Notes: generated by a model from the letters alone, not told the origin. Numbered from the stretch's first letter, positions 19,383 to 28,943 are shown. The stretch is DNA of 64,000 nt from Streptomyces spiralis (GCF_014654675.1 NZ_BNBC01000004.1:164871-228870), one strand, 5' to 3'. Program-made: numbers and translations.

Positions 19383-20177
19383 ATGATGGGACCAGCACAC
19401 TCACTGTCGGGGGCGGCGGCCTGGCTCGGCGTAGGAGCCGCGGCCGCGGCGGCCGGACACCCGATGCCCTGGCCGGTCCTGCTGTGCGGCGCCCTGATCT
19501 GCGCCGGGGCGGCGCTCGCCCCGGACCTCGACCACAAGGCCGCCACCATCTCGCGTGCCTTCGGACCGCTGTCGCGCTGGCTCTGCGAGATCGTCGACAA
19601 GCTGTCCTACGCCGTCTACAAGGCGACACGCAAGAAGGGCGACCCGCGCCGCTCCGGCGGCCACCGGACACTGACCCACACGTGGCTGTGGGCGGTGCTG
19701 ATAGGTGCCGGCGCCTCGGCGGCGGCGATCGCCGGGGGCCGCTGGGCGGTGCTGGCGATTCTCTTCGCGCACATGGTGCTGGCCATCGAGGGTCTGCTGT
19801 GGCGCGCGGCCCGCGGCTCCAGCAGCGACATCCTGGTGTGGCTGCTGGCCGCAACCAGCGCCTGGATCCTCGCCGGGATCCTGGACAAGCCGGGCAACGG
19901 CTCCGACTGGCTGTTCACCGCTCCCGGCCAGGAGTACCTGTGGCTGGGGCTGCCGATCGTGCTGGGCGCGCTGGTGCACGACATCGGGGACGCGCTGACC
20001 GTCTCGGGCTGCCCGATCCTGTGGCCGATACCGGTGGGCCGCAAGCGCTGGTACCCGGTCGGCCCGCCGAAGGCCATACGGTTCCGGGCGGGCAGCTGGG
20101 TCGAGCTCAAGGTGCTGATGCCGGTGTTCATGGTCCTGGGCGGAGTGGGCTGCGCCGGCGCGCTGAACTTCATCTGA
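19383..20177 (+). CDS. Metal-dependent hydrolase-like membrane protein (DUF457/YdjM family)
   Basis: A 264-residue inner-membrane protein. Residues 8-50 and 95-175 hold four to five hydrophobic segments. The family histidine/aspartate motifs are visible: MMGPAHSLSGAAAW at the start, APDLDHK near 44-50, GGHRTLTHTW near 90-99, and LVHDIGDALT near 198-207. Family members are predicted metal-dependent hydrolases. The ATG at 19383 leaves the conserved GPAHS motif at the N-terminus, as in homologues. Confidence 0.87.
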   Translation: MMGPAHSLSGAAAWLGVGAAAAAAGHPMPWPVLLCGALICAGAALAPDLDHKAATISRAFGPLSRWLCEIVDKLSYAVYKATRKKGDPRRSGGHRTLTHTWLWAVLIGAGASAAAIAGGRWAVLAILFAHMVLAIEGLLWRAARGSSSDILVWLLAATSAWILAGILDKPGNGSDWLFTAPGQEYLWLGLPIVLGALVHDIGDALTVSGCPILWPIPVGRKRWYPVGPPKAIRFRAGSWVELKVLMPVFMVLGGVGCAGALNFI

Positions 20178-20209
20178 GGCACGCGCTCGACCCGCTGCGG
20201 CACACCACC

Positions 20210-20488
20210 CTAGGGCGCCTGCTCACCACCCTGCCCCGCGTCCCCGTCCCCGCCGTAGCGGCGTGCGAACCGGGCGATGCGGCCCTCGGAGTCCACCGTG
20301 CGGGCTCTGCCCGTGTAGAACGGGTGGCTCTCCGAGGAGATCTCGACATCCACCACCGGGTATGTCTCGCCGTCGTCCCAGTCGATCGTCTGGTCGCTGG
20401 TCGCGGTCGACCGGGTGAGGAAGGCGTATCCGGCGGCCCGGTCGCGGAAGACGACGGGACGGTACTCGGGGTGCTTGTCCTGCTGCAT
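20210..20488 (-). CDS. rpmE2: Ribosomal protein bL31, type B (zinc-free paralogue)
   Basis: A 92-residue L31 of the C-minus type: [20 protein letters not shown], then [12 protein letters not shown] near 54-65 and [11 protein letters not shown] near 70-80. The zinc-binding cysteines of the housekeeping L31 are absent. Such copies replace zinc-containing L31 under zinc limitation and are usually Zur-controlled. I could not see a convincing Zur box in the 63 bp upstream. Confidence 0.93.
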   Translation of the reverse strand: MQQDKHPEYRPVVFRDRAAGYAFLTRSTATSDQTIDWDDGETYPVVDVEISSESHPFYTGRARTVDSEGRIARFARRYGGDGDAGQGGEQAP

Positions 20489-20551
20489 GCGTACTCCTCG
20501 TGCGGCGGGCACCGGGGACCGGGCCGAGGCGGCGCCGACCGGGCACCGGGT

Positions 20552-21025
20552 TCAGCCCGACAGGGTGTCCTCGTCGACGACGTGCATCGCGGCCTCCTCG
20601 GCGGAGGCCGCCGCGCCGTCGATGCCCACGTCCGTGGCGACCAGCGCGCTCTCCTCGTCCTCGTGCGCGCCTTCGTCGGGTGCGACGAGACGGCCGGAGC
20701 GTGCCGCACCGACCTCGTTGTCCAGGACTTCCCCGTCGGTGCCCTCGACGTCGCCGATGCCGTCGCCGTCCGGCGCGGCCAGATCAGGCAGCTCCTCGGC
20801 CAGGCGCTGGTCCAGCGTCTCGCCCTGTTGGCGCTCCGCCGCGGTCACACCGCTGTGCTCCACGGCCCATGGCCGCTCCGGAGGGGACCAGCCACGGTCC
20901 AGGGGATCGTCGACACCGTCGTACACCAGCGTGTCCTCCGAGTCGAGCACCCCCGTGTCTTCCTTGATCTCGGAGGTCTCATCGGGCTGGTAGACGTCGT
21001 CTCCCCATCCGTCGGCGTTGTCCAC
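20552..21025 (-). CDS. DUF5709 protein
   Basis: A 157-residue very acidic soluble protein. Features: DNADGWGDDVYQPDE at the N-terminus, ETLDQRLAEELPD near 88-100, and EEAAMHVVDED at the C-terminus. This matches the actinobacterial DUF5709 family of unknown function. It lies 63 bp upstream of the L31 gene on the same strand and could share its transcript. Confidence 0.85.
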   Translation of the reverse strand: MDNADGWGDDVYQPDETSEIKEDTGVLDSEDTLVYDGVDDPLDRGWSPPERPWAVEHSGVTAAERQQGETLDQRLAEELPDLAAPDGDGIGDVEGTDGEVLDNEVGAARSGRLVAPDEGAHEDEESALVATDVGIDGAAASAEEAAMHVVDEDTLSG

Positions 21026-21487
21026 GGATACCTCCAGGTGGTGGGGAAGGGCCCGTTCTCACCGCGGCCGACGGCCGGCCGCCGGAGCGCGGGGCACGGC
21101 TGTCACCCTGCACGAACCGGACGGTTCCCGGGCGCTCCCCGAGCCGCTGCCGCTTTCCAGCCTTCCACCGGTGTTCGGCACCGCGCAACGGCACGGCAGC
21201 CGCATCCCGGCCGCACATCGTCCGGTGAGGGCCCGGTACCCGGTATCGCGCCCGGTATCCGGCCCGTCACCAGGGCCGAAGCCGCGGACGCGGGCCGGGC
21301 CGATGCGGCGACCGGCCGGCGGGACGGCCTCCGCCCACCGGCCGGCCACAGGGTTTCCGCACGGGGAACCCCCACCCGCGCGCACGTGACCCCCACCACC
21401 CGCGCGCACGTGAACCTCAGCCGTGTGGGCCGGGATCTCGCCCGCGTGCACGTGACCTCCACCCGCGTGGGTCGGGACGTCGCCCGC
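21026..21487. other. Long non-coding gap with CACGTG-containing repeats
   Basis: A 462-bp gap upstream of the DUF5709 gene and downstream of the ABC exporter. Three related segments, at 21373-21390, 21397-21413 and 21440-21456, share the core cccgcg(c/t)gcacgtga. A fourth, decayed copy follows near 21460. No open frame here has a credible start and product. Confidence 0.6.
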
Positions 21488-23269
21488 TCAGCCGTGCCAG
21501 GACCGCCACAGTGCCGCGTACGCGCCGTCGGCCGCGACGAGCTCGTCATGACTGCCCAGCTCGCTGATGCGGCCGCTCTCGACGACGGCGATCACGTCGG
21601 CGTCGTGGGCGGTGTGCAACCGGTGGGCGATGGCGACGACCGTGCGCCCGTCGAGGACCCTGGCCAGGGACCGCTCCAGGTGCCGCGCCGCTCGCGGGTC
21701 CAGGAGCGAGGTCGCCTCGTCCAGGACCAGCGTGTGCGGGTCGGCCAGGACCAGGCGGGCCAGCGCGATCTGCTGCGCCTGGGCCGGTGTGAGGGCGAGA
21801 CCGCCGGAGCCGACCTCCGTGTCCAGGCCGTCGGCGAGGGCACGGGCCCAGGCATCGGCGTCGACCGCGCCCAGCGCGGCCCACAGCTCGGCGTCGGCCG
21901 CGTCGGAGCGGGCGAGCAGGAGGTTGTCGCGCAGGGAGCCCACGAAGACGTGGTGCTCCTGGTTGACGAGGGCGACGTGGGAGCGCACGGCCTCGGCGGG
22001 CATCCGGGACAGCTCGGCGCCGCCGAGGGTGATCCGGCCGTCGCGGGGTGCGTAGATGCCGGCGAGCAGTCGGCCCAGCGTGGACTTGCCGGCGCCCGAG
22101 GGGCCCACCAGCGCCAGCCGGGTGCCCGGTGCCACCCGCAGGGACACCTCGCGCAGCACGTCGACGCCCTCCCGGTAGCCGAAGTGCACCCGGTCCGCGT
22201 GGACGTTCCTGCCGTCCGGGGCGAGCGAGTCGTCCCCCGCCTCCGGCTCGATGTCGCGGACACCGACCAACCGGGCCAGCGACACCTGCGCCACCTGCAG
22301 CTCGTCGTACCAGCGCAGGATCAGCCCGACCGGGTCGACGAGCATTTGCGCGATCAGCGCGCCCGTGGTCAACTCACCGACCCCGACCCAGCCCTGGAGC
22401 ACGAACAGGCCGCCGACCATCAGCACCGAGGCGAGCACGGTGACATGGGTGACGTTGATGACAGGGAACAGCACCGAGCGCAGCCACAGCGTGTAGCGCT
22501 CCCATGCCGTCCACTCCTTGATCCGGCGCTCCGACAGGCGGATCCGCCGGTCGCCGAGCCGGTGCGCCTCCACGGTGCGTCCGGCGTCGACCGTCTCGGC
22601 GAGCGCGGCGGCCACGGCGGCGTAGCCCGCGGCCTCCGACCGGTACGCGGACGGCGCCCGCCGGAAGTACCAGCGGCAGCCGATCACCAGCAGCGGCAGC
22701 GCCAGCAGCACGGCGGCGGCGAGCGGGGGTGCCGTGACCACCAGGCCGCCCAGCAGCAGCGCCGCCCAGACCACCCCGATCGCAAGCTGCGGAACGGCCT
22801 CGCGCATCGCGTTGGCGAGCCGGTCGATGTCCGTGGTGATGCGGGACAGCAGGTCACCGGTGCCCGCCCGTTCCAGCACGCCCGGCGGCAGCCCGACCGA
22901 CCGGATGAGGAAGTCCTCGCGCAGATCGGCCAGCATCCGCTCACCGAGCATCGCGCCGCGCAGCCGGACCTCGCGGACGAACACGGCCTGGACGAGCAGA
23001 GCCAGCACGAACAGTGTGGCGGTGAGCCCCAGACGGAGTTCCCGTGTGCCGTCCGAGACCCGCTCGACCAGGTCGCCCAGCAGCCAGGGTCCCGCCATGG
23101 AGGCGAGCACGGCGACGGTGTTGACGGTGACGAGGAGCAGGAAGGCCCGGCGGTGCCGACGCAGCAGCTCCAGGACGTAGGCGCGTACGGTGGCGGGGGC
23201 GCCGACGGGCAGGGTGGTCGCCGTCGTCGGGGCCGCCGGGTCGTACGCCGGTGGGGCCACGCCGATCAT
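21488..23269 (-). CDS. ABC exporter half-transporter, subunit B (intact Walker A, degenerate signature)
   Basis: A protein of 593 residues with the TMD-NBD layout of a type IV exporter. Six hydrophobic helices span about 35-310. The NBD has Walker A GPSGAGKST near 387, Q-loop VNQEHHVFVG, Walker B TLVLDEATS near 506 with catalytic Glu, and H-loop IAHRLHT. The signature LSGGQ is replaced by LTPAQ. Its ATG overlaps the upstream partner's stop (23266-23269). The partner supplies a good LSGGQ but a ruined Walker A, so only one composite ATP site should hydrolyse. Substrate unknown. Confidence 0.93.
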   Translation of the reverse strand: MIGVAPPAYDPAAPTTATTLPVGAPATVRAYVLELLRRHRRAFLLLVTVNTVAVLASMAGPWLLGDLVERVSDGTRELRLGLTATLFVLALLVQAVFVREVRLRGAMLGERMLADLREDFLIRSVGLPPGVLERAGTGDLLSRITTDIDRLANAMREAVPQLAIGVVWAALLLGGLVVTAPPLAAAVLLALPLLVIGCRWYFRRAPSAYRSEAAGYAAVAAALAETVDAGRTVEAHRLGDRRIRLSERRIKEWTAWERYTLWLRSVLFPVINVTHVTVLASVLMVGGLFVLQGWVGVGELTTGALIAQMLVDPVGLILRWYDELQVAQVSLARLVGVRDIEPEAGDDSLAPDGRNVHADRVHFGYREGVDVLREVSLRVAPGTRLALVGPSGAGKSTLGRLLAGIYAPRDGRITLGGAELSRMPAEAVRSHVALVNQEHHVFVGSLRDNLLLARSDAADAELWAALGAVDADAWARALADGLDTEVGSGGLALTPAQAQQIALARLVLADPHTLVLDEATSLLDPRAARHLERSLARVLDGRTVVAIAHRLHTAHDADVIAVVESGRISELGSHDELVAADGAYAALWRSWHG

Positions 23270-25335
23270 GCGGTCTCCTCGATCTCTTCCAGGGCGCCCC
23301 GCAGGGCGGCTTCGTCCTCGAGCGGATCCTGCGCCGCACCCCTGGGGGCGGACCCGCCCGCCAGTGGATGCCGCGCGTCGCGCCGCAGTGTTCCGTCGCT
23401 GCTGAGCACCTCGTGCACGGCGCGCTCCTCGTCCGTCTCCCGGGTCACCACCGCGCGGTACCGGGGTTCGGTGCGCACCAGGTCGCGGTGCACGCCCACC
23501 GCCACCGCCGTCCCCTCGTGGACGAGCACCACCCGGTCGGCGCGGTCCAGGAGAAGCGGCGAGGAGGTGAAGACCACGGTGGTGCGTCCGGTCCGCAGGG
23601 CTCGCAGTCCCTCCGCGATCCGCGCCTCGGTATGGGAGTCGACGGCCGAGGTCGGCTCGTCCAGGACGAGCACCTCCGGGTCGGTGATCAGGGACCGGGC
23701 CAGAGCCAGACGCTGGCGCTGGCCGCCGGACAGCGACCGGCCGCGCTCGGTGATCCGGACGTCCATCGGATCGCCGGCCACCGGCGACGCCTGGGCCAGC
23801 GCGTCCAGGACGTCGGAGCACTGGGCCGCCGCCAGCGCCGCATCGGCCGAGACATCACCGGAGGAGGGGACATCGAGCAGGTCGCGCAGCGAACCGGAGA
23901 GCAGCACGGGGTCCTTGTCCTGGACCAGGACGGCCGTGCGGGCCGCGTCGAGCGGCAGTTCGTCCAGCGCCACGCCGCCCAGCAGCACCGAGGCTCCCGG
24001 CTCGGGCTCGGCGGGGTGGCCGCCCAGCCGGTCCGCGAGACGTCCCGCCGCGTCCGGATCCCCGCAGACCACGGCGGTCAGGAGGCCGGCGGGCACCCGC
24101 AGCCCGGTCTCCGGGTCGTAAAGGTCACCGGAGAGGGCGGACACGGACGCCCCGGCCGGGGCAGAGGAGACCTCCGAGGTCCGCGCCTCGGTCGTCCGCG
24201 CCTCGGCTGTCCGCGCCTCGGTCGTCCGCGCCTCGGTCGTCCGCGCCTCGGTCGTCCGCGCCTCGGCCGTCCGCGCCTCGGCCGTCCGCTCCTTGGCGGT
24301 CCGCGCCTCGGCCGTCGGGTCCGCGGCCGCCGGTGCCGAGGTCCGCTCCAGCGACAGCACCCGTGCGGCTCGTCTGGCCGACGGGCGGGAGAAGGAGTAC
24401 GCCATGGCGATCTCCTCGAAGTGCCGCAGCGGATAGGTGAGCACCATCACGGAGCTGTAGACGGTGACGAGTTCGCCCACGGTGATCCGCCCCGTACGGG
24501 CCAGGTGCACGCCGTACCAGACGACGGCGATCAGCAGCAGGCCCGGCAGCAGGACCTGGATGGCCGAGATCAGGGACCACATACGGGCACTGCGGACGGC
24601 CGCGTGCCGCACCTCCTGGGAGGCGCGGCGATAGCGGTCGAGGAAGAGCTCCTCGCCGCCGATGCCGCGCAGTACCCGCAGGCCGGCGACGGTGTCGGAG
24701 GCCAGTTCGGTGGCGCGCCCCGCCTTCTCGCGCTGCAGGTCGGCACGCCGGGTCGCGCGGGGCAGCAGCGGCAGCACCGCGAGTGCCAGCGCGGGCAGAC
24801 CGGCGGCGACGATCACGCCGAGCGCCGGCTGGTAGACGAGCAGGGCGACACAGACGAGCACGATGGTGACCGCCGCCGCCGTGAACCGGGACACCGCCTC
24901 CACGAACCAGCCGATCTTCTCGACGTCACCGGTGGAGACGGCGACCACCTCGCCGGCCGCCACCCGCCGGGTCAGGGCCGAGCCCAACTGGGCGGTCTTG
25001 CGGGCCAGCAGCTGTTGCACCCGTGCGGCCGCCGTGATCCAGTTGGTGACCGCGGCGCGGTGCAGGAAGGTGTCGCCGAGCGCGTTGCCGGCGCAGGCCA
25101 GCACCAGCAGTCCGCCGGTCAGGGCGAGTCGCCTGCCGGAGCGGTCGACGACCGCCTGGACGGCGAGGCCGACGCAGAACGGCAGCGCGGAGACCGAGGC
25201 GAAGTGGAGCAGTCCCCAGGCCAGTGCCCTCAGCTGCCCGCCGAGCTGGTTCCGCCCCAGCCACCACAGGAATCGGGGACCCGAGCGCGCGTCCGGCACA
25301 CCCGGGTCGGGATACGGAAGGTCTTGAATCTGCAT
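23266..25335 (-). CDS. ABC exporter half-transporter, subunit A (degenerate Walker A, intact signature)
   Basis: A protein of 689 residues: six-helix TMD (about 30-320), a 9-copy EAR(T/A)-type linker (about 340-385), then an NBD. The Walker A position reads [11 protein letters not shown], lacking the Lys and Ser/Thr. The H-loop reads FTSSP, without His. The signature [14 protein letters not shown] and Walker [10 protein letters not shown] are normal. It must pair with the overlapping downstream subunit, which has the complementary pattern. The C-terminus adds about 60 acidic residues. The start ATG 25335 opens [12 protein letters not shown]. Confidence 0.93.
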   Translation of the reverse strand: MQIQDLPYPDPGVPDARSGPRFLWWLGRNQLGGQLRALAWGLLHFASVSALPFCVGLAVQAVVDRSGRRLALTGGLLVLACAGNALGDTFLHRAAVTNWITAAARVQQLLARKTAQLGSALTRRVAAGEVVAVSTGDVEKIGWFVEAVSRFTAAAVTIVLVCVALLVYQPALGVIVAAGLPALALAVLPLLPRATRRADLQREKAGRATELASDTVAGLRVLRGIGGEELFLDRYRRASQEVRHAAVRSARMWSLISAIQVLLPGLLLIAVVWYGVHLARTGRITVGELVTVYSSVMVLTYPLRHFEEIAMAYSFSRPSARRAARVLSLERTSAPAAADPTAEARTAKERTAEARTAEARTTEARTTEARTTEARTAEARTTEARTSEVSSAPAGASVSALSGDLYDPETGLRVPAGLLTAVVCGDPDAAGRLADRLGGHPAEPEPGASVLLGGVALDELPLDAARTAVLVQDKDPVLLSGSLRDLLDVPSSGDVSADAALAAAQCSDVLDALAQASPVAGDPMDVRITERGRSLSGGQRQRLALARSLITDPEVLVLDEPTSAVDSHTEARIAEGLRALRTGRTTVVFTSSPLLLDRADRVVLVHEGTAVAVGVHRDLVRTEPRYRAVVTRETDEERAVHEVLSSDGTLRRDARHPLAGGSAPRGAAQDPLEDEAALRGALEEIEETA
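24181..24315 (-). repeat. 15-bp coding minisatellite, nine units
   Basis: Nine consecutive 15-bp units (consensus ccgcgcctcggtcgt on the plus strand) occupy 24181-24315. They encode a (T/A)EART pentapeptide repeat joining the TMD and NBD of ABC subunit A. Two units deviate more than the rest. The 15-bp period keeps frame, so copy number can vary without breaking the gene. Confidence 0.93.
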
Positions 25336-25610
25336 GACGTCCCAGTGGCTCGTGTCAGGGGCGGAAGGCGGAAGGGGCCGCGAAGGGAGGCGACAAGTCG
25401 TGACAGCCTCGCTGCGCCCAGTTGTGGAAAGCAAGCGGTTTTCCGTGCGGGGGAACGGGATTGGGTGCCTCGGGCGCACCCCGTGCGCCTGTGCGCCTGC
25501 TGTGCTTCCGGGCCGACCGACATGCCCGACACATTCCAGAGAGAGGCAGATAAGGCTATTTGGACCAATGCCAAGTAGATCGCCCGTATTGTGATGGCCA
25601 CCATGGGTTC

Positions 25611-26366
25611 ATGCGAAGCGGTGGTGCAAGGCGTGTGATGGCCGCGGGCGCGGCCTGCGGTTTCTTTCTGACGGCCCTGGCCGCGTGCGGTGGTGAACGG
25701 GCCGAGGTCCGTCACGCGGACGTGCCGAGACCCGGCGGTCCCTCGGGTACCGCCCGGCCCGGCCCGTCCGTGCGACCCGCCCCGGCGCGGGTGCCCGGCA
25801 TCGGTGAACGGCTGTGGCAGCAGGTGCCCGTGGGCACCCGTCAGGTGGTGGCGGTGTATGGGGAGCACGAGGACTCCCCGGACTCCACGCTCGTCCTCTA
25901 CGAGAAGCGAGGGTCCGCCTGGCAGCTCGTCCGCAGTTGGCCGGCGCACAACGGCAAGCGGGGCTGGACGACGAACCACAGCGAGGGCGACGAGCGCAGC
26001 CCCGTGGGCGTGTTCACGCTCTCCGACGCGGGCGGCATCCTCGACGACCCGGGTTCGATGCTGCCGTACACCCAGGACGAGGAGGCCTTCCAGACCCCGT
26101 ACTACTGGGACGAGGCGCACTGGCACGACTTCGACTACGTGATCGCCATCGACTACAACCGCCTGCCGGGCACCCGTCCCGACGACCCGACCCGCCCTCT
26201 GGGACAGAAGAAGGGCGGGGGCATCTGGCTGCATCTGGACCACGGCGACGGCACCTTGGGCTGCGTCAGCGTGCCGGAGTCCGCGATGGAGTATCTGCTG
26301 CGCAGACTCGACCCGGAGGACACCCCGGTCATGGTGATGGGGGACAGGGCCAACCTGCGGGCGTAG
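25611..26366 (+). CDS. L,D-transpeptidase-like (YkuD-fold) lipoprotein
   Basis: A 251-residue exported protein. The signal peptide (RR at 7-8, hydrophobic to about 24) ends in a lipobox LAAC with the lipidated Cys at 26. A Pro-rich linker follows (about 38-62). The YkuD-type domain is at about 75-250: SPVGVFTLSD near 130-139, and the catalytic segment WLHLDHGDGTLGC with Cys 218 and His 208/211. Family enzymes form 3-3 peptidoglycan cross-links or attach proteins. The His-x-Gly-Cys spacing is a YkuD variant. Exact activity is uncertain. Confidence 0.87.
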   Translation: MRSGGARRVMAAGAACGFFLTALAACGGERAEVRHADVPRPGGPSGTARPGPSVRPAPARVPGIGERLWQQVPVGTRQVVAVYGEHEDSPDSTLVLYEKRGSAWQLVRSWPAHNGKRGWTTNHSEGDERSPVGVFTLSDAGGILDDPGSMLPYTQDEEAFQTPYYWDEAHWHDFDYVIAIDYNRLPGTRPDDPTRPLGQKKGGGIWLHLDHGDGTLGCVSVPESAMEYLLRRLDPEDTPVMVMGDRANLRA

Positions 26367-26470
26367 TCACCGGTCCACTGCCCACCGCATGTCTGCGCGC
26401 CGACGCGGCGGCGTGCCAACACGGCAATACGGCGAACGAGTTGGACCGTGCCGGACATCGGCCCGGTGTC

Positions 26471-26926
26471 TCAGCAGCCGCGCCCCTGGGCCGGTGCCGC
26501 GCCCACCAGTGTGTCCAGCAACCCGCCCAGCGCCTCGCGCTGTTCGCCCGTCAGTGGTGCCAGGATCTCCGCCGCGGCGGCCCGGCGCGCACTGCGCAGC
26601 TCTCGCAGGGCCGCTCGCCCGTCGTCGGTGAGTTCGATGCGGATCACCCGGCGGTTGACCGGGTCGGGAACCCGGCGCACCTTGCCGCTCGCCTCCAGCG
26701 CGTCCACGAGCGTGGTCACCGCGCGGGGCACGACCTCCAGGGCCGCGGCGAGGTCCGCCATGCGCGGCGGCTCACCGAAGTGCGCGAGGGTGCGCAGCAG
26801 CCGGGACTGGGCCGGCGTGATGCCCAGGGCGCGCTCCTCCAGATGGCGCTTCTGGATGCGGTGCACCCTCCGGGTGAGCCGCAGCAACTGCTCGGCGAGG
26901 AGGCCGTCGGGGTCGGGGCTGGTCAT
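26471..26926 (-). CDS. MarR-family transcriptional regulator
   Basis: A 151-residue MarR protein. The winged helix runs from about 35 to 105: ITPAQSRLLRTLAHFGEPPR, recognition helix region VVPRAVTTLVDALEASG, and wing RRVPDPVNRRVIRIELT. Dimerisation helices flank it. It is divergent from an ABC exporter across 116 bp that hold a 23-bp dyad, the standard arrangement of a repressor controlling a drug exporter. Confidence 0.92.
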   Translation of the reverse strand: MTSPDPDGLLAEQLLRLTRRVHRIQKRHLEERALGITPAQSRLLRTLAHFGEPPRMADLAAALEVVPRAVTTLVDALEASGKVRRVPDPVNRRVIRIELTDDGRAALRELRSARRAAAAEILAPLTGEQREALGGLLDTLVGAAPAQGRGC

Positions 26927-26951
26927 GCGGGAACAATATCAGGACCAGGTT

Positions 26952-26974
26952 CATTATGAGCATAGGTAACAATG
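26952..26974. promoter_or_regulatory. Putative MarR operator
   Basis: An imperfect 23-bp dyad, CATTnTnAnC mirrored by GnTnAnAATG, lies midway between the divergent marR-like gene and the ABC exporter gene. It is AT-rich against a GC-rich background and has the length usual for MarR sites. Confidence 0.5.
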
Positions 26975-27042
26975 AGCTAGGATCCGTCAGTCGTCGCCTG
27001 CCGCACGCCAGGGCAGGCGCCCGCCCACCCCCGTAGGAGCCC

Positions 27043-28899
27043 ATGCATCCCGACCGCCAACCCACCTGGACCCCGCCCCCCGACGCCAAGGACCAGCCGC
27101 GGCAGGTCCGCCGCATCCTGCGGCTGTTCCGCCCCTACCGGGGCCGGCTCGCGATCGTCGGCCTGCTGGTCGGCGCCTCCTCGCTGGTCTCGGTCGCCAC
27201 GCCCTTCCTGCTCAAGGAGACCCTCGACGTCGCGATCCCGAAGGGCCGTACCGGACTGCTGAGCCTGCTCGCCGCGGGCATGATCCTCAGCGCCGTCCTC
27301 ACCAGCGTCTTCGGGGTCCTGCAGACCCTGATCTCCACGACCGTCGGCCAGCGCGTCATGCACGACCTGCGCACCGCCGTCTACGGCCGCCTGCAGCGCA
27401 TGTCGCTCGCCTTCTTCACCCGCACCCGCACCGGCGAGGTGCAGTCCCGCATCGCCAACGACATCGGCGGCATGCAGGCCACCGTCACCTCCACCGCGAC
27501 CTCCCTGGTCTCCAACGTCACCAGCGTCGTCGCCACGATCATCGCCATGATCGCCCTGGACTGGCGGCTCACGATCGTCTCGCTGCTCCTGCTGCCGGTG
27601 TTCGTGTGGATCAGCCGCCGGGTGGGCAACGAGCGCAAGAAGATCACCACCCAGCGCCAGAAGCAGATGGCCGCGATGGCCGCGACGGTCACCGAGTCGC
27701 TCTCGGTCAGCGGCATCCTGCTCGGCCGCACGATGGGCCGCTCCGACTCGCTCACGGCGGGCTTCGCCGAGGAGTCCGAACGTCTGGTCGACCTCGAGGT
27801 CAGGTCCAACATGGCCGGCCGCTGGCGCATGGCCGTCATCACGATCGTCATGGCCGCGATGCCCGCGGTCATCTACTGGACCGCGGGTCTCGCCCTCCAG
27901 TTCGGCGGCCCGCAGGCCTCGCTCGGCACGATCGTCGCCTTCGTCTCGCTCCAGCAGGGCCTGTTCCGCCCCGCCGTGAGCCTGCTGGCGACCGGCGTCC
28001 AGATCCAGACCTCCCTCGCGCTCTTCCAGCGCATCTTCGAGTACCTGGACCTGCCCATCGACATCACCGAGCGCGAGCGGCCGGTCCGCCTCGACCGCGT
28101 CAAGGGCGAGGTCCGTTTCGAGGACGTGGCCTTCCGCTACGACGACAAGGGCAGCCCCATCCTCGACGGCATCGACGTCACGGTCCCGGCGGGCAGCAGC
28201 CTCGCGATCGTCGGCCCGACCGGCGCGGGCAAGTCCACCCTCGGCTACCTGGTGCCCCGGCTGTACGACGTGACCGGCGGCCGCGTCACCCTGGACGGGG
28301 TCGACGTGCGCGACCTCGACTTCGACACGCTCGCCCGCGCGGTCGGCGTCGTCTCCCAGGAGACGTACCTCTTCCACGCCTCGGTCGCCGAGAACCTGCG
28401 GTTCGCCAAGCCGGACGCCACCGACGAGGAACTCAGGGCCGCGGCGAAGGCGGCCCAGATCCACGACCACATCGCGGCCCTGCCCGACGGCTACGACACC
28501 GTCGTCGGCGAGCGCGGCCACCGGTTCTCCGGCGGCGAGAAGCAGCGCCTGGCGATCGCCCGCACCATCCTGCGCGACCCGCCCGTCCTGATCCTCGACG
28601 AGGCCACCAGCGCCCTGGACACCCGTACGGAGGCGGCCGTGCAGGAGGCCATCGACGCCCTGTCAGCCAACCGGACCACGCTCACCATCGCGCACCGCCT
28701 GTCCACCGTCCAAGGCGCCGACCAGATCGTGGTCCTCGACTCCGGGCGCGTGGCCGAACGCGGCACCCACCAGGAACTGCTCGAGTTCGACGGGCGCTAT
28801 GCGGGGCTGGTCCGCCGGGACGCCCGGCTGGGGCCGGCGAACGGGGACGCCGAACGGGAGCCCATGAACCAGGACGCCCAACTGGAGCCGTCCGGCTGA
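27043..28899 (+). CDS. ABC exporter (homodimeric, multidrug/lipid type)
   Basis: A full half-transporter of 618 residues. The six-helix TMD is at about 30-330 and the NBD at about 360-590. All ATPase motifs are canonical: GPTGAGKST, VVSQETYLF, FSGGEKQRL, VLILDEATSALD and IAHRLST. It should therefore work as a homodimer, unlike the degenerate heterodimer at 21488-25335. The C-terminus is a short polar extension. It is controlled by the divergent MarR protein by inference. Substrate not predictable. Confidence 0.95.
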   Translation: MHPDRQPTWTPPPDAKDQPRQVRRILRLFRPYRGRLAIVGLLVGASSLVSVATPFLLKETLDVAIPKGRTGLLSLLAAGMILSAVLTSVFGVLQTLISTTVGQRVMHDLRTAVYGRLQRMSLAFFTRTRTGEVQSRIANDIGGMQATVTSTATSLVSNVTSVVATIIAMIALDWRLTIVSLLLLPVFVWISRRVGNERKKITTQRQKQMAAMAATVTESLSVSGILLGRTMGRSDSLTAGFAEESERLVDLEVRSNMAGRWRMAVITIVMAAMPAVIYWTAGLALQFGGPQASLGTIVAFVSLQQGLFRPAVSLLATGVQIQTSLALFQRIFEYLDLPIDITERERPVRLDRVKGEVRFEDVAFRYDDKGSPILDGIDVTVPAGSSLAIVGPTGAGKSTLGYLVPRLYDVTGGRVTLDGVDVRDLDFDTLARAVGVVSQETYLFHASVAENLRFAKPDATDEELRAAAKAAQIHDHIAALPDGYDTVVGERGHRFSGGEKQRLAIARTILRDPPVLILDEATSALDTRTEAAVQEAIDALSANRTTLTIAHRLSTVQGADQIVVLDSGRVAERGTHQELLEFDGRYAGLVRRDARLGPANGDAEREPMNQDAQLEPSG

Positions 28900-28943
28900 C
28901 GAAGCCGACCGAGGCGCCGGAGCCCCGAGGCCCTCGAGACACT

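Noticed and set aside
20489..20551. A Zur box for L31
   Set aside because: No TGAAAAT-type palindrome is visible in the interval.
16160..24121. A 2653-codon plus-strand open frame
   Set aside because: It runs antisense through thioesterase, helicase, L31, DUF5709 and ABC genes, each with clear conserved motifs. Its product is low-complexity and begins without a ribosome site. Such frames arise from high third-position GC.
25336..25610. A possible small gene between the ABC exporter and the L,D-transpeptidase
   Set aside because: The frames read in from TTG or GTG without ribosome sites and carry no motif. It is better read as promoter space.
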